Source: CBDEGR01 sp965237895 (lineage in GTDB: Bacteria > Acidobacteriota > Terriglobia > UBA7540 > JAPUME01). Taken from it: 64,000 nucleotides of DNA. The position numbers and the translations under genes were made by a program. The notes under the pieces were generated by a model. That model made no database searches, was not told the origin of the DNA, and saw only the letters and a program-made list of their open reading frames with translations. The stretch is from contig CBDEGR010000002.1 of the NCBI GenBank assembly GCA_965237895.1, positions 496,001 through 560,000 on the forward strand, in the 5' to 3' direction. Every line of letters starts with the position of its first letter. The first letter of the stretch is position 1. This document shows, one piece after another, positions 1 through 8,240 of this stretch.

Positions 1-135
1 AAAGCGCATTTCCTGATAAACTGGATAATACTTCAGAAAGAGGAGCTGGGTTATCAAGAGCGCTACGCCGACGCACCCGATGATGATGCTCAGCTTCCAA
101 TTCGAAGAAAGATTTTGAATCGCTCGTTTCAACAT
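1..135 (-). CDS. N-terminal fragment of a membrane-anchored protein (runs off window)
   Basis: An ATG at 135-133 on the minus strand opens a frame that stays open to the window edge, giving 45 residues. The first 14 are polar and basic (begins MLKRAIQN), then a hydrophobic stretch of about 20 residues (IIIGCVGVALLITQ) looks like one membrane helix or an uncleaved signal anchor with a short cytoplasmic N-terminus. This layout fits a histidine kinase, chemoreceptor or other anchored signalling protein, but no diagnostic domain is visible. No good ribosome-binding site is seen. The frame follows selD on the same strand after a 37-base gap, so it may belong to the same transcript. Confidence 0.45.
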   Translation of the reverse strand, partial: MLKRAIQNLSSNWKLSIIIGCVGVALLITQLLFLKYYPVYQEMRF

Positions 136-172
136 ATATGAATCCGCCGGTGGGTTCGGAACCCGTCCGGCG

Positions 173-1213
173 TCAGTATACCTCCAAGAGAGGATGGGTT
201 TGGGGAATCACTTTACCGACCCGTTGGGCGGGGACGGAGCGCTCCCCCAGAGCGGCCGCCAACGCGTCCGCATCCCCCGCTGCGACCGAGATCAGCAGGC
301 CGCCGGAAGTCTGGGGATCAAAAAGCAAATGGTGCAGCTCCTCCGGGACGGCTGAGCCGAATTCCACGCAACCCGTCAAAAACTCCCTATTATTCTTCAG
401 TCCTCCGGACAGGTAGCCGTCGTTCGCATAGGCTACAGCTTCGGGCAGCAGATCGAAGGCCGTCGCCTGGAGGCGTAGGCTCACTCCGCCGGCTACGGCC
501 AACTCGCGCGCATGGCCCAGCAAGCCGAAACCGGTAACGTCGGTTAAGGCATGGACGCGGAACCGGTGCAGCGTTTCGGCGGCCGTTCGGTTCAACGCTA
601 CCATGGACCGTACTGCCTCGGAAACCGCAGCCTCGCTCGCCTGCTCGCGCTTTAGAGCCGTGGCGATGATTCCGGTACCGAGCCTCTTAGTAACGAGGAG
701 CGCGTCGCCCGCACGGGCCCCGGCATTCGAGAGAATGTGTTCGGGGGAGGCAAGGCCCGTGACCGCGTAGCCGAACTTGATTTCATCGTCGCCGATGGTG
801 TGTCCGCCGATGACGACACAGTCTGCTTCTTGCATCTTTTCCATACCGCCGCGAAGGATGGCTTCCAGAATTTCCTGGGGAACGCCGCGGGAGGGGAAGC
901 CGGTAATGGCAAGAGAGGAGACCGGCCGAGCTCCCATGGCATAGATGTCGCTCAAGGAATTGGCGGCGGCAATTTGGCCGAAGGTGAAAGGGTCATCGAC
1001 AATAGGTGTAAAGAAATCAACAGTTTGCACCAGCGCAAGATCCGGCGCCACTCGATACACTCCGGCGTCGTCGGCGTGCTCGAAGCCGATCAGAACGTTC
1101 GGATTCACCTGCCGAGGCAGCTTGGGAAGAATGGAGTCCAAAACCTTTGGACTAATCTTCGCCGCTCAACCGGCTGCCTTGACCATGGCAGTCAAACGGT
1201 ACGGGTCCGCCAT
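173..1213 (-). CDS. selD: Selenide, water dikinase SelD, itself a selenoprotein (UGA = Sec16)
   Basis: SelD makes selenophosphate from selenide and ATP, the selenium donor for selenocysteine and 2-selenouridine. The conventional frame begins only at a TTG near 1141. Reading upstream in the same frame through a TGA at 1168-1166 gives an ATG at 1213 and the family's N-terminus, AAGUAAKISPKVL, with the UGA at the position of the catalytic Cys/Sec and the conserved Lys three residues later. Total length is 346 residues, normal for SelD. Further on are the AIRS/PurM features: the VIGGHTIGDDEIKFG glycine-rich segment, DVTGFGLLGH and LFDPQTSGGLL. Insertion of Sec requires selA, selB and selC, which are not in this window. 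If UGA were read as stop, only a 15-residue peptide would be made. Confidence 0.93.
1126..1160 (-). promoter_or_regulatory. Bacterial SECIS hairpin in selD mRNA
   Basis: Directly after the UGA codon the mRNA-sense strand can form a long hairpin. An upper stem of eight perfect pairs, AGTCCAAA with TTTGGACT, encloses a three-base loop GGT. After a small internal loop, a lower stem GAAGA/TCTTC continues. The loop GG starts 20 bases after the UGA, within the spacing known for bacterial SECIS elements, and a GGU-type apical loop matches what SelB recognises. The element lies wholly inside the coding sequence, as usual in bacteria. Confidence 0.85.
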
Positions 1214-1219
1214 AGGCGC

Positions 1220-1225
1220 ATTATA
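1220..1225 (-). promoter_or_regulatory. Possible -10 box directly upstream of selD ATG
   Basis: A perfect TATAAT on the minus strand ends six bases before the selD ATG (TATAATGCGCCTATG). If used, transcription would start at or near the A of the ATG and give a leaderless mRNA, consistent with the lack of a Shine-Dalgarno sequence here. No convincing -35 hexamer is seen at 16-18 bases, so this rests on the -10 match alone. Confidence 0.35.
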
Positions 1226-1384
1226 TCCCATTCGAGGTCACACCCCGATTTCGAAGTCGCTGCTTTCTGCAACGCTCTCTCTATGGGATTCGAAAAGGAA
1301 CGGAAAGGTTGCGGGGAAAAAGGTGCGGGGGGGCAAGACGGTCTCCCAGCCTTGCACCCCGAGGGAATTCAGATGGGTACGGGA

Positions 1385-1843
1385 CTACTCATCGGAACTG
1401 ACAGGGACCAGCTGTCGTACTTCTTCAGGGACGTGCAAGCCTTCCGTGCCGGACCCGCTCTCTTGGTCCGGCATATGGCAGGTCCCGTCAAAGGTGGCGC
1501 CCGCTTCGATCACCAAACAGCTCGTATATATGTCGCCGCTTACGACCGCGTTCTCCAGAATGACCAGCTTCTCCTGCGCGTGGATACTTCCCTTCACGCG
1601 GCCTTGGACGGTGACCTGCTTGGAGCGGATGTCGCCCTCCACGCGGGCCGGTTCGCCCAGAATCAGCAAGCCGTCGCAGTGGATCTCTCCCTTGAAGGCC
1701 GCATCACATCGAAACATACCGGTTAAGGTGAGCTTCCCCTCCAAAGCCACTTCTTGTTCGAGAAAGCCTTTCCACTGGTCGGCTTTAATGCCGAAGCGAT
1801 CCAATAAATCCTCGTCATTCTTTTTTTCAAACATGTTTGCCAC
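1385..1843 (-). CDS. Bactofilin-family polymer-forming protein
   Basis: A 152-residue protein with the bactofilin (DUF583) core. From about residue 35 to 125 it shows the repetitive short beta strands of a right-handed beta helix, in segments such as GEIHCDGLLILGEPARVEGD and KGSIHAQEKLVILENAVV. Short polar tails flank the core and there is no signal peptide, as expected for a cytoplasmic or membrane-associated filament. Start is GTG at 1843, seven bases after GGAG; an internal ATG three codons later is possible. It follows parB by 21 bases. In Myxococcus bactofilins scaffold the ParABS machinery, so linkage to parAB is functionally sensible. Confidence 0.88.
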   Translation of the reverse strand: MANMFEKKNDEDLLDRFGIKADQWKGFLEQEVALEGKLTLTGMFRCDAAFKGEIHCDGLLILGEPARVEGDIRSKQVTVQGRVKGSIHAQEKLVILENAVVSGDIYTSCLVIEAGATFDGTCHMPDQESGSGTEGLHVPEEVRQLVPVSSDE

Positions 1844-1864
1844 GGGATATCTCCATTGATGCGT

Positions 1865-2749
1865 TTAGTGACGCGTTGAATCTACTACAACTGTAGTATT
1901 CTTTTTCCACGCCTTACCGACCAGACGGCCATAGATTCTATCCAGGTCTTGTTCGGAATCGTACCAAATAATGATCTTTCCCCGTTGATTCGATCCTGAA
2001 ACTTGGACGCGGGCGCCCAGGTGCCGTTCCAAATGGGTCACGGCGGCCCGGACGTTGGGATCGGACGGGGAGGCTCCCGCCGGCGGTCTCTTCTGCTTCA
2101 CGTCGGGATTTACCAGATTTTCTATTTGCCGGACGGAGAGGCTCTCCTGGGCCGCGCGGCGCGCCAGCCGGACCTGGTGAGCTTCATCCGACAATGCAAC
2201 CAGCGCACGCGCGTGTCCCTGCGTCAGGCGGCCTTCCTGCAACAGGTCCTGTACGGCCTGGGGAAGTTTGAGCAGACGAAGCGTGTTCGTCACCGTACTT
2301 CGATCCAAACCTAGGCGCTGGGCGATCTCCTCATGCCGGAAAGCGAAGCGCCGAACCATCATCTCGATTCCGCGCGCGACCTCCAACGGGGTCAAGTCTT
2401 CGCGCATCATGTTTTCCGTCAAGGCCAGTTGAATCGCCTGGGACTCGGGAATCTGGCGCACGACGGCGGGAACGGCGGATAGTCCGGCCAGTTTCGCTGC
2501 GCGCAAGCGCCGCTCACCCGCCACCAGCTGAAAGCGGTCCTCGATCGGGCGGACAAGGATCGGCTGGACCACGCCGCTCGAGCGGATGGATTCGGCCAAC
2601 TCCTGAAGCTTTTCCTTCGAGAATTGAGAGCGGGGCTGGAACGGGCTGGGGTCTACCGAATCGATCGGGATCTCTTCAAGGCCCGTACGAGTCGTCTCAA
2701 CCTCCCGTATAAGCGAGCTCAGCCCACGGCCCAACGCGGTCCTGGGCAT
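1865..2749 (-). CDS. parB: Chromosome-partitioning protein ParB
   Basis: A 294-residue ParB/Spo0J protein. The start is placed at the ATG at 2749 because the protein then begins MPRTALGRGLSSLI, the usual ParB N-terminus; a longer frame to 2848 gives non-homologous sequence. Visible parts are the ParB/Srx CTPase domain with the GERRLRAA motif, the motif II region ending in LTENMMREDLTPLE, a helix-turn-helix around EEIAQRLGLDRSTVTNTLR, and a C-terminal dimerisation domain. It loads and spreads at parS; such a site lies about 0.8 kb upstream. Its first 53 bases overlap the end of parA in another frame, so translation is probably coupled. Confidence 0.95.
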   Translation of the reverse strand: MPRTALGRGLSSLIREVETTRTGLEEIPIDSVDPSPFQPRSQFSKEKLQELAESIRSSGVVQPILVRPIEDRFQLVAGERRLRAAKLAGLSAVPAVVRQIPESQAIQLALTENMMREDLTPLEVARGIEMMVRRFAFRHEEIAQRLGLDRSTVTNTLRLLKLPQAVQDLLQEGRLTQGHARALVALSDEAHQVRLARRAAQESLSVRQIENLVNPDVKQKRPPAGASPSDPNVRAAVTHLERHLGARVQVSGSNQRGKIIIWYDSEQDLDRIYGRLVGKAWKKNTTVVVDSTRH

Positions 2750-3503
2750 GCTCGATGACCTCCTTGGCAAGGAATTGGTAGCACTCGGCGCCGCGACTCT
2801 TGGCGTCGTAAAGGGAGATGGGTTTTCCGAAACTCGGCGCCTCGGCAAGGCGGACGTTCCGGGGAATCATGACGTTGAAAACCTGCTTGCCGAAAAAATC
2901 CTTCAGGTCGTTGACCACCTGATGTGCGAGCTTCGTCCGTTCGTCGAACATGGTAAGCAAAATTCCCTCGACCGCCAAATGGGGATTGAAAACGCGGCGG
3001 ATGCGAACCAGCGTATCCAAAAGTTCGGAGACGCCCTCAAGCGCAAAGTACTCGCACTGGATCGGCACCAGGACCGAATCGGCTGCCACCAGACAATTGA
3101 GCGTCAACAGGTCGAGCGCCGGGGGACAATCGAGCAGGATAAAATTGAATTTGTCCCGCAGCGATTTGATTTTTCCGGCCAGAATATGTTCTCGGTTTTC
3201 CCGCCCGACGAATTCAATGTTCGTTCCCACCAGGTTTTTATCGGAAGGGATCAGATGAAGCCCGCCGATTTCGCAGTTTAGGACAAGGTCCTCCAGCGGC
3301 TGGTCATAGAGAAGGGCGCCGGAAAGAGAGGGTCGCTGCGGATCTTTGGGAAAACCCAGGCCGCTGGTGGTATTCGCCTGCGGGTCGCAGTCGATCACCA
3401 GGGTCCACATGTCCTCAAGAGCCAGCCCGGCACCGAGATTAATGGCTGTGGTGGTCTTTCCCACGCCGCCCTTCTGATTGGCTATGGCGATAATTCGCCC
3501 CAC
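2697..3503 (-). CDS. parA: Chromosome-partitioning ATPase ParA
   Basis: A 268-residue ParA/Soj Walker ATPase that moves ParB-bound origins by binding DNA non-specifically in its ATP form. It begins MGRIIAIANQKGGVGKTT, which contains the deviant Walker A with its signature lysine. The A' motif (DCDPQANTTSGLG) and Walker B region (FILLDCPPALDLLTLNC) follow in order. Length and start are standard for chromosomal ParA. It lies 71 bases after rsmG, the classic rsmG-parA-parB order found near replication origins. Confidence 0.96.
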   Translation of the reverse strand: MGRIIAIANQKGGVGKTTTAINLGAGLALEDMWTLVIDCDPQANTTSGLGFPKDPQRPSLSGALLYDQPLEDLVLNCEIGGLHLIPSDKNLVGTNIEFVGRENREHILAGKIKSLRDKFNFILLDCPPALDLLTLNCLVAADSVLVPIQCEYFALEGVSELLDTLVRIRRVFNPHLAVEGILLTMFDERTKLAHQVVNDLKDFFGKQVFNVMIPRNVRLAEAPSFGKPISLYDAKSRGAECYQFLAKEVIEHAQDRVGPWAELAYTGG

Positions 3504-3570
3504 TCGGACTCCCTAACTCTCCTGGTGGAAGAATCTACAACAAATAGGCAGCGGCAGGCAAGTGGTTATC

Positions 3571-3586
3571 TGTTTCACGTGAAACG
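3571..3586. other. parS: parS centromere site
   Basis: TGTTTCACGTGAAACG matches the universal palindromic parS consensus TGTTTCACGTGAAACA at 15 of 16 positions. It sits over the last codons and stop of rsmG and about 70 bases upstream of parA, so ParB nucleation here could also affect transcription of its own operon. Only this copy was noticed. Confidence 0.92.
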
Positions 3587-4207
3587 AGTCTTCGCGCCGA
3601 CCAAGATTATTCGGTCCCGGGTCCCTGGAAGGGGGATCGGTTCCTGCCATTCAAAGCGATCCGTCCGGCTGAAAATTTCTTGCTGCCGAGATCGGTTTGT
3701 CCAGAGGCAGAACTTTCCTCCCGGAGCGAGGACCGCATCGGACCTCTCCGCCATGGCTTCCTGCCCGCCCAGCGCGCGAGTTGTGACTGTCTTGAACGTC
3801 GGACACTGAGCCTGAGAAAAAAGTTCCTCCCATCTGGTTGCCGACACCTCCACACCTTGCAGATTCAAAGTCCGGGTCACCTCCTGCAAAAATGCCCGCT
3901 TTTTTGTTGAAGGTTCCAGCAAAGTGACCGGTAGTTCCGGCAGGAAAATTTTCAGCGCCAAGCCGGGGAACCCCGCGCCGCTTCCGATATCCAACAGCGG
4001 TCCCTCAATTGGCCGGTGGCGCAACAGAAAAAGACTCTCTCCAAAATGGCGGGTGACGCACTCGTCGGCCCTCTTGACGGAAGTTAGATTGATCTTTCGG
4101 TTCCATTTCATCAGGAGATCCAGGTAGAGGTGCATCGATTCCAGCACCTGAGAAGACAGCGGCAAATCGTAGGGTTTGAGGTGGTGTTCGATTTTTCTCG
4201 TCGTCAT
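3575..4207 (-). CDS. rsmG: 16S rRNA (guanine-N7)-methyltransferase RsmG (GidB)
   Basis: A 210-residue SAM-dependent methyltransferase that modifies a guanine in the 530 loop of 16S rRNA (G527 in E. coli). The SAM-binding motif I is clear as LLDIGSGAGFPGLALKIFLP around residues 70-90, followed by the acidic strand end VTLLEPSTKKRAFL. Length is normal. The ORF ends inside the parS palindrome. mnmG, often found before rsmG, is absent: upstream is an unrelated plus-strand SDR gene. Confidence 0.94.
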   Translation of the reverse strand: MTTRKIEHHLKPYDLPLSSQVLESMHLYLDLLMKWNRKINLTSVKRADECVTRHFGESLFLLRHRPIEGPLLDIGSGAGFPGLALKIFLPELPVTLLEPSTKKRAFLQEVTRTLNLQGVEVSATRWEELFSQAQCPTFKTVTTRALGGQEAMAERSDAVLAPGGKFCLWTNRSRQQEIFSRTDRFEWQEPIPLPGTRDRIILVGAKTRFT

Positions 4208-4355
4208 GCGCGCGTGGCCTAGATAATGATCTTACTTCCGGTGGAATGCAACGGGAATTGAAACTTTCGGCGCTCCCTTTACCTTACGGGGCGGGTGTTT
4301 GATAATGCTTCCACACCTGGGTTTTATAGGCAGGAATTCCGAACGAGGAGGAAGA

Positions 4356-5120
4356 ATGCGTTTAAAGGAAAAGATTGCGGTCATCACCGGAGCCGGGTCC
4401 GGAATCGGGCGGGCGACGGCCCTTCGATTTGCTGAGGAAGGCGCTGCGGTTTGCGTGGGGGATATTGATGTTCAAGGGGGCGAGGAGACGGTCGCTCAAG
4501 TTCGCGCGGCGAAAGGGAAGGCGATATTTTCTAAGACGGATATTTCCCGCGAGGCCGAAGCGAAGAAGCTCATGGAGGAGGCAGCCAAGGAATTCGGCGG
4601 GATTGACCTCCTGATCAACAACGCCGCCGCATTTGTCTTCGAGACGGTAGAGAGTGCGACCGAGGCGGATTGGGACCGCGCGTTGGGCGTGAACGTCAAA
4701 GGATATGCCTTCTGCTCGAAGTATGCCGTGCCCCATATCCGGAAGCGGGGAGGGGGAGCAATTGTGAACGTGGCATCCGTAAGCGGATTCATTGCCCAAC
4801 CGGCTTTTGTCCCCTATAACGCCAGCAAGGGGGCGGTGGTGCAGATGACCCGGTGCATGGCGTTGGACCTGGCGCCGGATAACATCCGGGTCAACTGTGT
4901 GTGTCCGGGAGCGATTGAGACGCCTGCGATGGGGCTCGACGCGGCGAAAAAGGGAGTAAGCAGAGAGGAGGCCATGGAGTTATTGAGTAATCTCCATATC
5001 CTCAAGCGAATGGGCCAGCCGCGAGAGGTGGCCCATACCATTCTTTTTCTCGCTTCCGAGGAGGCCTCGTTCGTTACCGGCGCGCCGCTCATGGTGGACG
5101 GCGGCTGGACAGCTCAGTAA
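4356..5120 (+). CDS. SDR-family NAD(P)-dependent oxidoreductase
   Basis: A 254-residue classical short-chain dehydrogenase. Start is the ATG at 4356, three bases after a strong AGGAGGAAG ribosome-binding site; an upstream in-frame ATG at 4299 is not supported. The Rossmann glycine motif TGAGSGIG is near residue 13, the NNAA motif near 89, the catalytic Ser in VASVSG, and the YxxxK pair in YNASKGA. The C-terminal stretch FVTGAPLMVDGGW is typical of FabG and sugar or alcohol dehydrogenases. Substrate cannot be read from sequence. It converges on the NCS1-type permease gene. Confidence 0.93.
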   Translation: MRLKEKIAVITGAGSGIGRATALRFAEEGAAVCVGDIDVQGGEETVAQVRAAKGKAIFSKTDISREAEAKKLMEEAAKEFGGIDLLINNAAAFVFETVESATEADWDRALGVNVKGYAFCSKYAVPHIRKRGGGAIVNVASVSGFIAQPAFVPYNASKGAVVQMTRCMALDLAPDNIRVNCVCPGAIETPAMGLDAAKKGVSREEAMELLSNLHILKRMGQPREVAHTILFLASEEASFVTGAPLMVDGGWTAQ

Positions 5121-5146
5121 GAGCGTGATTTCCCTCGAATCTGTAG

Positions 5147-6496
5147 CTAGTCCGAACCCTCGGCGGTGGGCAACTCCGTGGCTTTGGGTTCCAACCCTGC
5201 CTTGGCCAGGAGGAAATAGACCACAAATCCGGCTGCGAAGGAGTAGACGGCCGCCGGCTGCATGGCGGTCTTGACCCCTTCGGAAACAGGCATGAACTCC
5301 ATAGGAGTTAAGCCGACAAAGAAACCCACCGCCCAGGCGAGGTAGCCTGCCCAATTGATTCCCAGACGAGGGCCGGCCCATTTGCCCTTCGAGAGAACGT
5401 AGTCGGCAGCCATGGCGCCGCAGATGGGGCCGAACGAAGCGCCAACAATTGTAAAGAAGCCTACCAGGTTGGCCGCAACGCCTGTGATCGAGAGAATGGC
5501 GGCAAGAGTCACGGCGACCATGGTGGAGGTCATACGGGGAATTTGTGGGAGCATGGTTCCAAAGCTATTGGCGGCGATGAAGGTGGAAAAGCAGCCGGGA
5601 GCGACGGAGGCAATCGCAAACAGGAGGAACATTCCCGTGGCCAGCATCCCGCCGATGAGTTTAACCGCCGTCCCGAATTCGTAATCCGCAATAGAGGGGT
5701 CGAGACCGTGAGCCCCGGCTACTCCCGCCAGCGCCAGTCCGCCCACAAGTACAATGGGCAGGGCAATGCCGGTAAGGCCTCCCAGCGTTACGTCGCTCTT
5801 ACTGCGGCTGCTCATCCCGAAATCGGTCCCGGCGGCGCCTGCGGTGGCAAAGAAGCCGACCACGAGTTGAATCGTCATGATCACGCCGAACGTGGGATCA
5901 GGGTTTGCGGGTGCATAGCTGCTCAGCCCGGAAGAGGTTTTGGCGAAAACGACAAGAAGAATCAGCAAGGGAACGAAATTGAGAAAAGTGGCCACGCGGG
6001 CGACGTATTGAATGCCCTTCACGGCGATGAACCCCAGCAGATAAGCCCAAATAATTGAGACGATTGCAAAGCCGATGGTACCCGGCTCGCTGTTTTGATT
6101 CAGGGCGGTGAGGATGTATTGGGTGGCAATAAAGGTTCCGACCGCAAACCAGCCAATCTGAATCAGGCCCATCAGGAGACCGGGCATGAGATATCCGCCC
6201 GTAGTGCCGAAGGTGGAGGTACCCACAATGTAGAGTGGGTGACCGGTCTTCATGCCGAGCATGGCCGGGACGTAATAGAACAAACCATAACTGATAAGGC
6301 CTGCGATCACCAAGCCCAAGAGGATGCCGCCGAGGCCAACTCGCGTAAGCGTATCGGCTCCCAGTCCCTGGTAGAAACCGATCCAAAGAAAGATTCCTGC
6401 ATAGGTGGGGGCGATGTTTTTAAACCAAGCGGCGCGGTTCGCGGTGGAATTCGGTTTCGACGAGCGGACATAGTTGGGTAGCGCCTCTGAGGGCAT
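5147..6496 (-). CDS. Cytosine/purine permease-like NCS1-family transporter
   Basis: A 449-residue integral membrane protein with about 12 hydrophobic segments. The N-terminal region (WFKNIAPTYAGIFLWIGFYQ) and the following glycine-rich helices resemble the NCS1/CodB family, which imports nucleobases or related heterocycles by cation symport. The region around ADYVLSKGKWAG also fits the family. A GGAGG sequence precedes the ATG by nine bases. Substrate is unknown; no nucleobase-metabolism gene adjoins it. Confidence 0.82.
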   Translation of the reverse strand: MPSEALPNYVRSSKPNSTANRAAWFKNIAPTYAGIFLWIGFYQGLGADTLTRVGLGGILLGLVIAGLISYGLFYYVPAMLGMKTGHPLYIVGTSTFGTTGGYLMPGLLMGLIQIGWFAVGTFIATQYILTALNQNSEPGTIGFAIVSIIWAYLLGFIAVKGIQYVARVATFLNFVPLLILLVVFAKTSSGLSSYAPANPDPTFGVIMTIQLVVGFFATAGAAGTDFGMSSRSKSDVTLGGLTGIALPIVLVGGLALAGVAGAHGLDPSIADYEFGTAVKLIGGMLATGMFLLFAIASVAPGCFSTFIAANSFGTMLPQIPRMTSTMVAVTLAAILSITGVAANLVGFFTIVGASFGPICGAMAADYVLSKGKWAGPRLGINWAGYLAWAVGFFVGLTPMEFMPVSEGVKTAMQPAAVYSFAAGFVVYFLLAKAGLEPKATELPTAEGSD

Positions 6497-6620
6497 AGCT
6501 TTGTTCCTCCGGACCGCATGGATGGAGATTCCTTGGAATTGACCGTGAACAATGCATGATAGGGAGGTGAGAAGCGGAACGCAAGCGGTTTATCCACCCC
6601 CAAAGGAGAAGCGGGAAGAA

Positions 6621-7413
6621 TCAGGAACCGGTGCTGCTGTAGTTGCAAACCCCCCGCGTCCAGACAACCGCAGCGAGGGCGGTAAATGCAGTCGCCATGA
6701 AGGGGACCAGGTAGAATTTGGGTAGCGAATTCATCACGGCCCAGGAAACGTGTGGTGGGATAGAAAGAGGCGAAGGCAAACGGGATAATCCAGCTCAACA
6801 TGAATTGGAGGAAGCCGTTGTAGATGGTTAAAGGGTAGCGGCCGAACGTCAGCATGTTGAAAACCGGCGGGGTAATTCCCACCTTGTCTTCAAACCAGAA
6901 TGAGACGGAAGTGAGCAGCACAAAGACCGATAAATAAATCACCGCGCCGGAAATTGACATCACCAGGAACCACCCCATGTCGACTGCCTCCCAGCGAATG
7001 TCCAACTCTTGCGAGCAGAGCCAGACGACGGCCGTTCCGGTGACCACTTCCTGCAGCGATTCGATGCGAAATTTTTCAAAGAGGATCTGAAACATGGAAT
7101 GGACCGGGCGGAGCAGGACACGGTCGAAGCGGCCCTGAATGATGTAGAGATTGCTGAAATCGTAGAGGTTCCAACTGAGGACGTTGAAGAAGCCGAGAGG
7201 GATTAATGAGAATCCGTAGAGGAAGAGGACTTCGTAAAAGGACCAACCCTGCAGGCGGGGAATCTTCGTGAACAGCACCAGCATAAAACCGAAGCCGAGT
7301 ACCGTGGCCGTCATCGACGTGAAGAAGGCGATGAAGAAGTCCGCTTTGTAGGCCAGCCGGACTTTGCTGTACTGCAAGAAGTACTGCCCGAGCAGGGGGA
7401 GGTGGCGGTTCAT
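6621..7413 (-). CDS. ABC-2 type transporter permease (COG3694-like), frameshifted near its C-terminus
   Basis: About 264 residues when the frameshift is repaired. It begins MNRHLPLLGQYFLQYSKVRL and has six hydrophobic segments, matching the DUF990/COG3694 permease that pairs with COG4587 and COG4586. The reading frame carries homology up to SFYPTTRFLGRDEFA, then drifts into unrelated sequence. One base over, the proper C-terminus FYLVPFMATAFTALAAVV, ending NYSSTGS and stop at 6621, is intact. The shift lies near 6713-6735 by a CCC/AAA run. Its ATG overlaps the stop of the preceding permease (ATGA). It could be a real mutation, a sequencing error or programmed shifting; error seems likeliest because everything after it is conserved. 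Confidence 0.78.
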
Positions 7414-8240
7414 CGTGTCGAGGTCATCCTCCTTGGATCGTGATTTTTTTGCTGGACCACTTGCCAGAGGAAGTGTCCCGCAAGCAAGAGGACGAGCACC
7501 CAGAAGGCTTGCATCGAAAGTGTGCGAAGGATGTCGACGCCCTCCGTTTTTCCCAGATAAATCAGCACCGGCGCAAAGCTGATGTAGGGGAAGGGAAGCA
7601 GGTTCAATATTTGCTGGGCCCATTCGGGAAAGAAGGTGATCGGGATTAAGAGTCCGGAGAACAGCTCCAACAGGAAATACTTTGCGCGGAGCAGGCCGAG
7701 GATCGACTTCAAACGCAAGGCAAAAGTTCCCACGCAAAAATTGATGCCCGCGACCAGAAAGAAACTGAGCAAGACGCTGAGCAGGAACCCTGCCAAGTTC
7801 ATCGGCCCTGCCGGCAGCCGAAGCGGGAATACCACCAAGAGGAGTAGAGCCGTAGGAACGGTGAGAAGAATGAGCCGAAAACAGGATTGGCCGAAGGCCT
7901 CCGCCACGTACATCAACTGTGTGTTGACGGGCTTGATCAGGTCCATGGCCAGCTTTCCCTCTTGCACCTGATAGGCCATTTCCTGGTCTATGTTATTGAA
8001 ATAAAATGACCTAATGATCCATCCCACGGCAATGTAGGTGAGCATTTGCGAGAAGTTGAACCCTTCGATTGAGTTCCCATGAGCCAGCACCGCCTTCCAG
8101 ATGAAATAGTAAATGGAAACGTAAATGAAGTAGGTGGCGATGCCCGTGTAGTAGCGCAGCCGGTAGGCCATGACGTTGACCGCCCCCACGCGGGCGAAGC
8201 TGCGAAAGACGTTCAACTCGGCGATGAGCGAAGCGATCAT
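7410..8240 (-). CDS. ABC-2 type transporter permease (COG4587-like)
   Basis: A 276-residue membrane protein with six predicted helices, of the family that forms exporters with a COG4586 ATPase. Recognisable features are the RLRYYTGIATYFIYVSIYYF first-helix region, the AMDLIKPVNTQ loop and the FFPEWAQQILNLLPFPYISF segment shared by this family. Its ATG overlaps the ATPase stop (ATGA) and its own stop overlaps the next permease start, so the three genes form one tightly coupled operon. The exported substrate is unknown. Confidence 0.9.
   Translation of the reverse strand: MIASLIAELNVFRSFARVGAVNVMAYRLRYYTGIATYFIYVSIYYFIWKAVLAHGNSIEGFNFSQMLTYIAVGWIIRSFYFNNIDQEMAYQVQEGKLAMDLIKPVNTQLMYVAEAFGQSCFRLILLTVPTALLLLVVFPLRLPAGPMNLAGFLLSVLLSFFLVAGINFCVGTFALRLKSILGLLRAKYFLLELFSGLLIPITFFPEWAQQILNLLPFPYISFAPVLIYLGKTEGVDILRTLSMQAFWVLVLLLAGHFLWQVVQQKNHDPRRMTSTR

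Noticed and set aside
1166..1168. TGA as a nonsense mutation in selD
   Set aside because: The flanking motif is that of Sec-containing SelD, the rest of the gene is intact, and a SECIS hairpin follows at the right distance.
945..1859. Long plus-strand frames across selD and bactofilin
   Set aside because: They are shadows of minus-strand genes in a GC-rich region.
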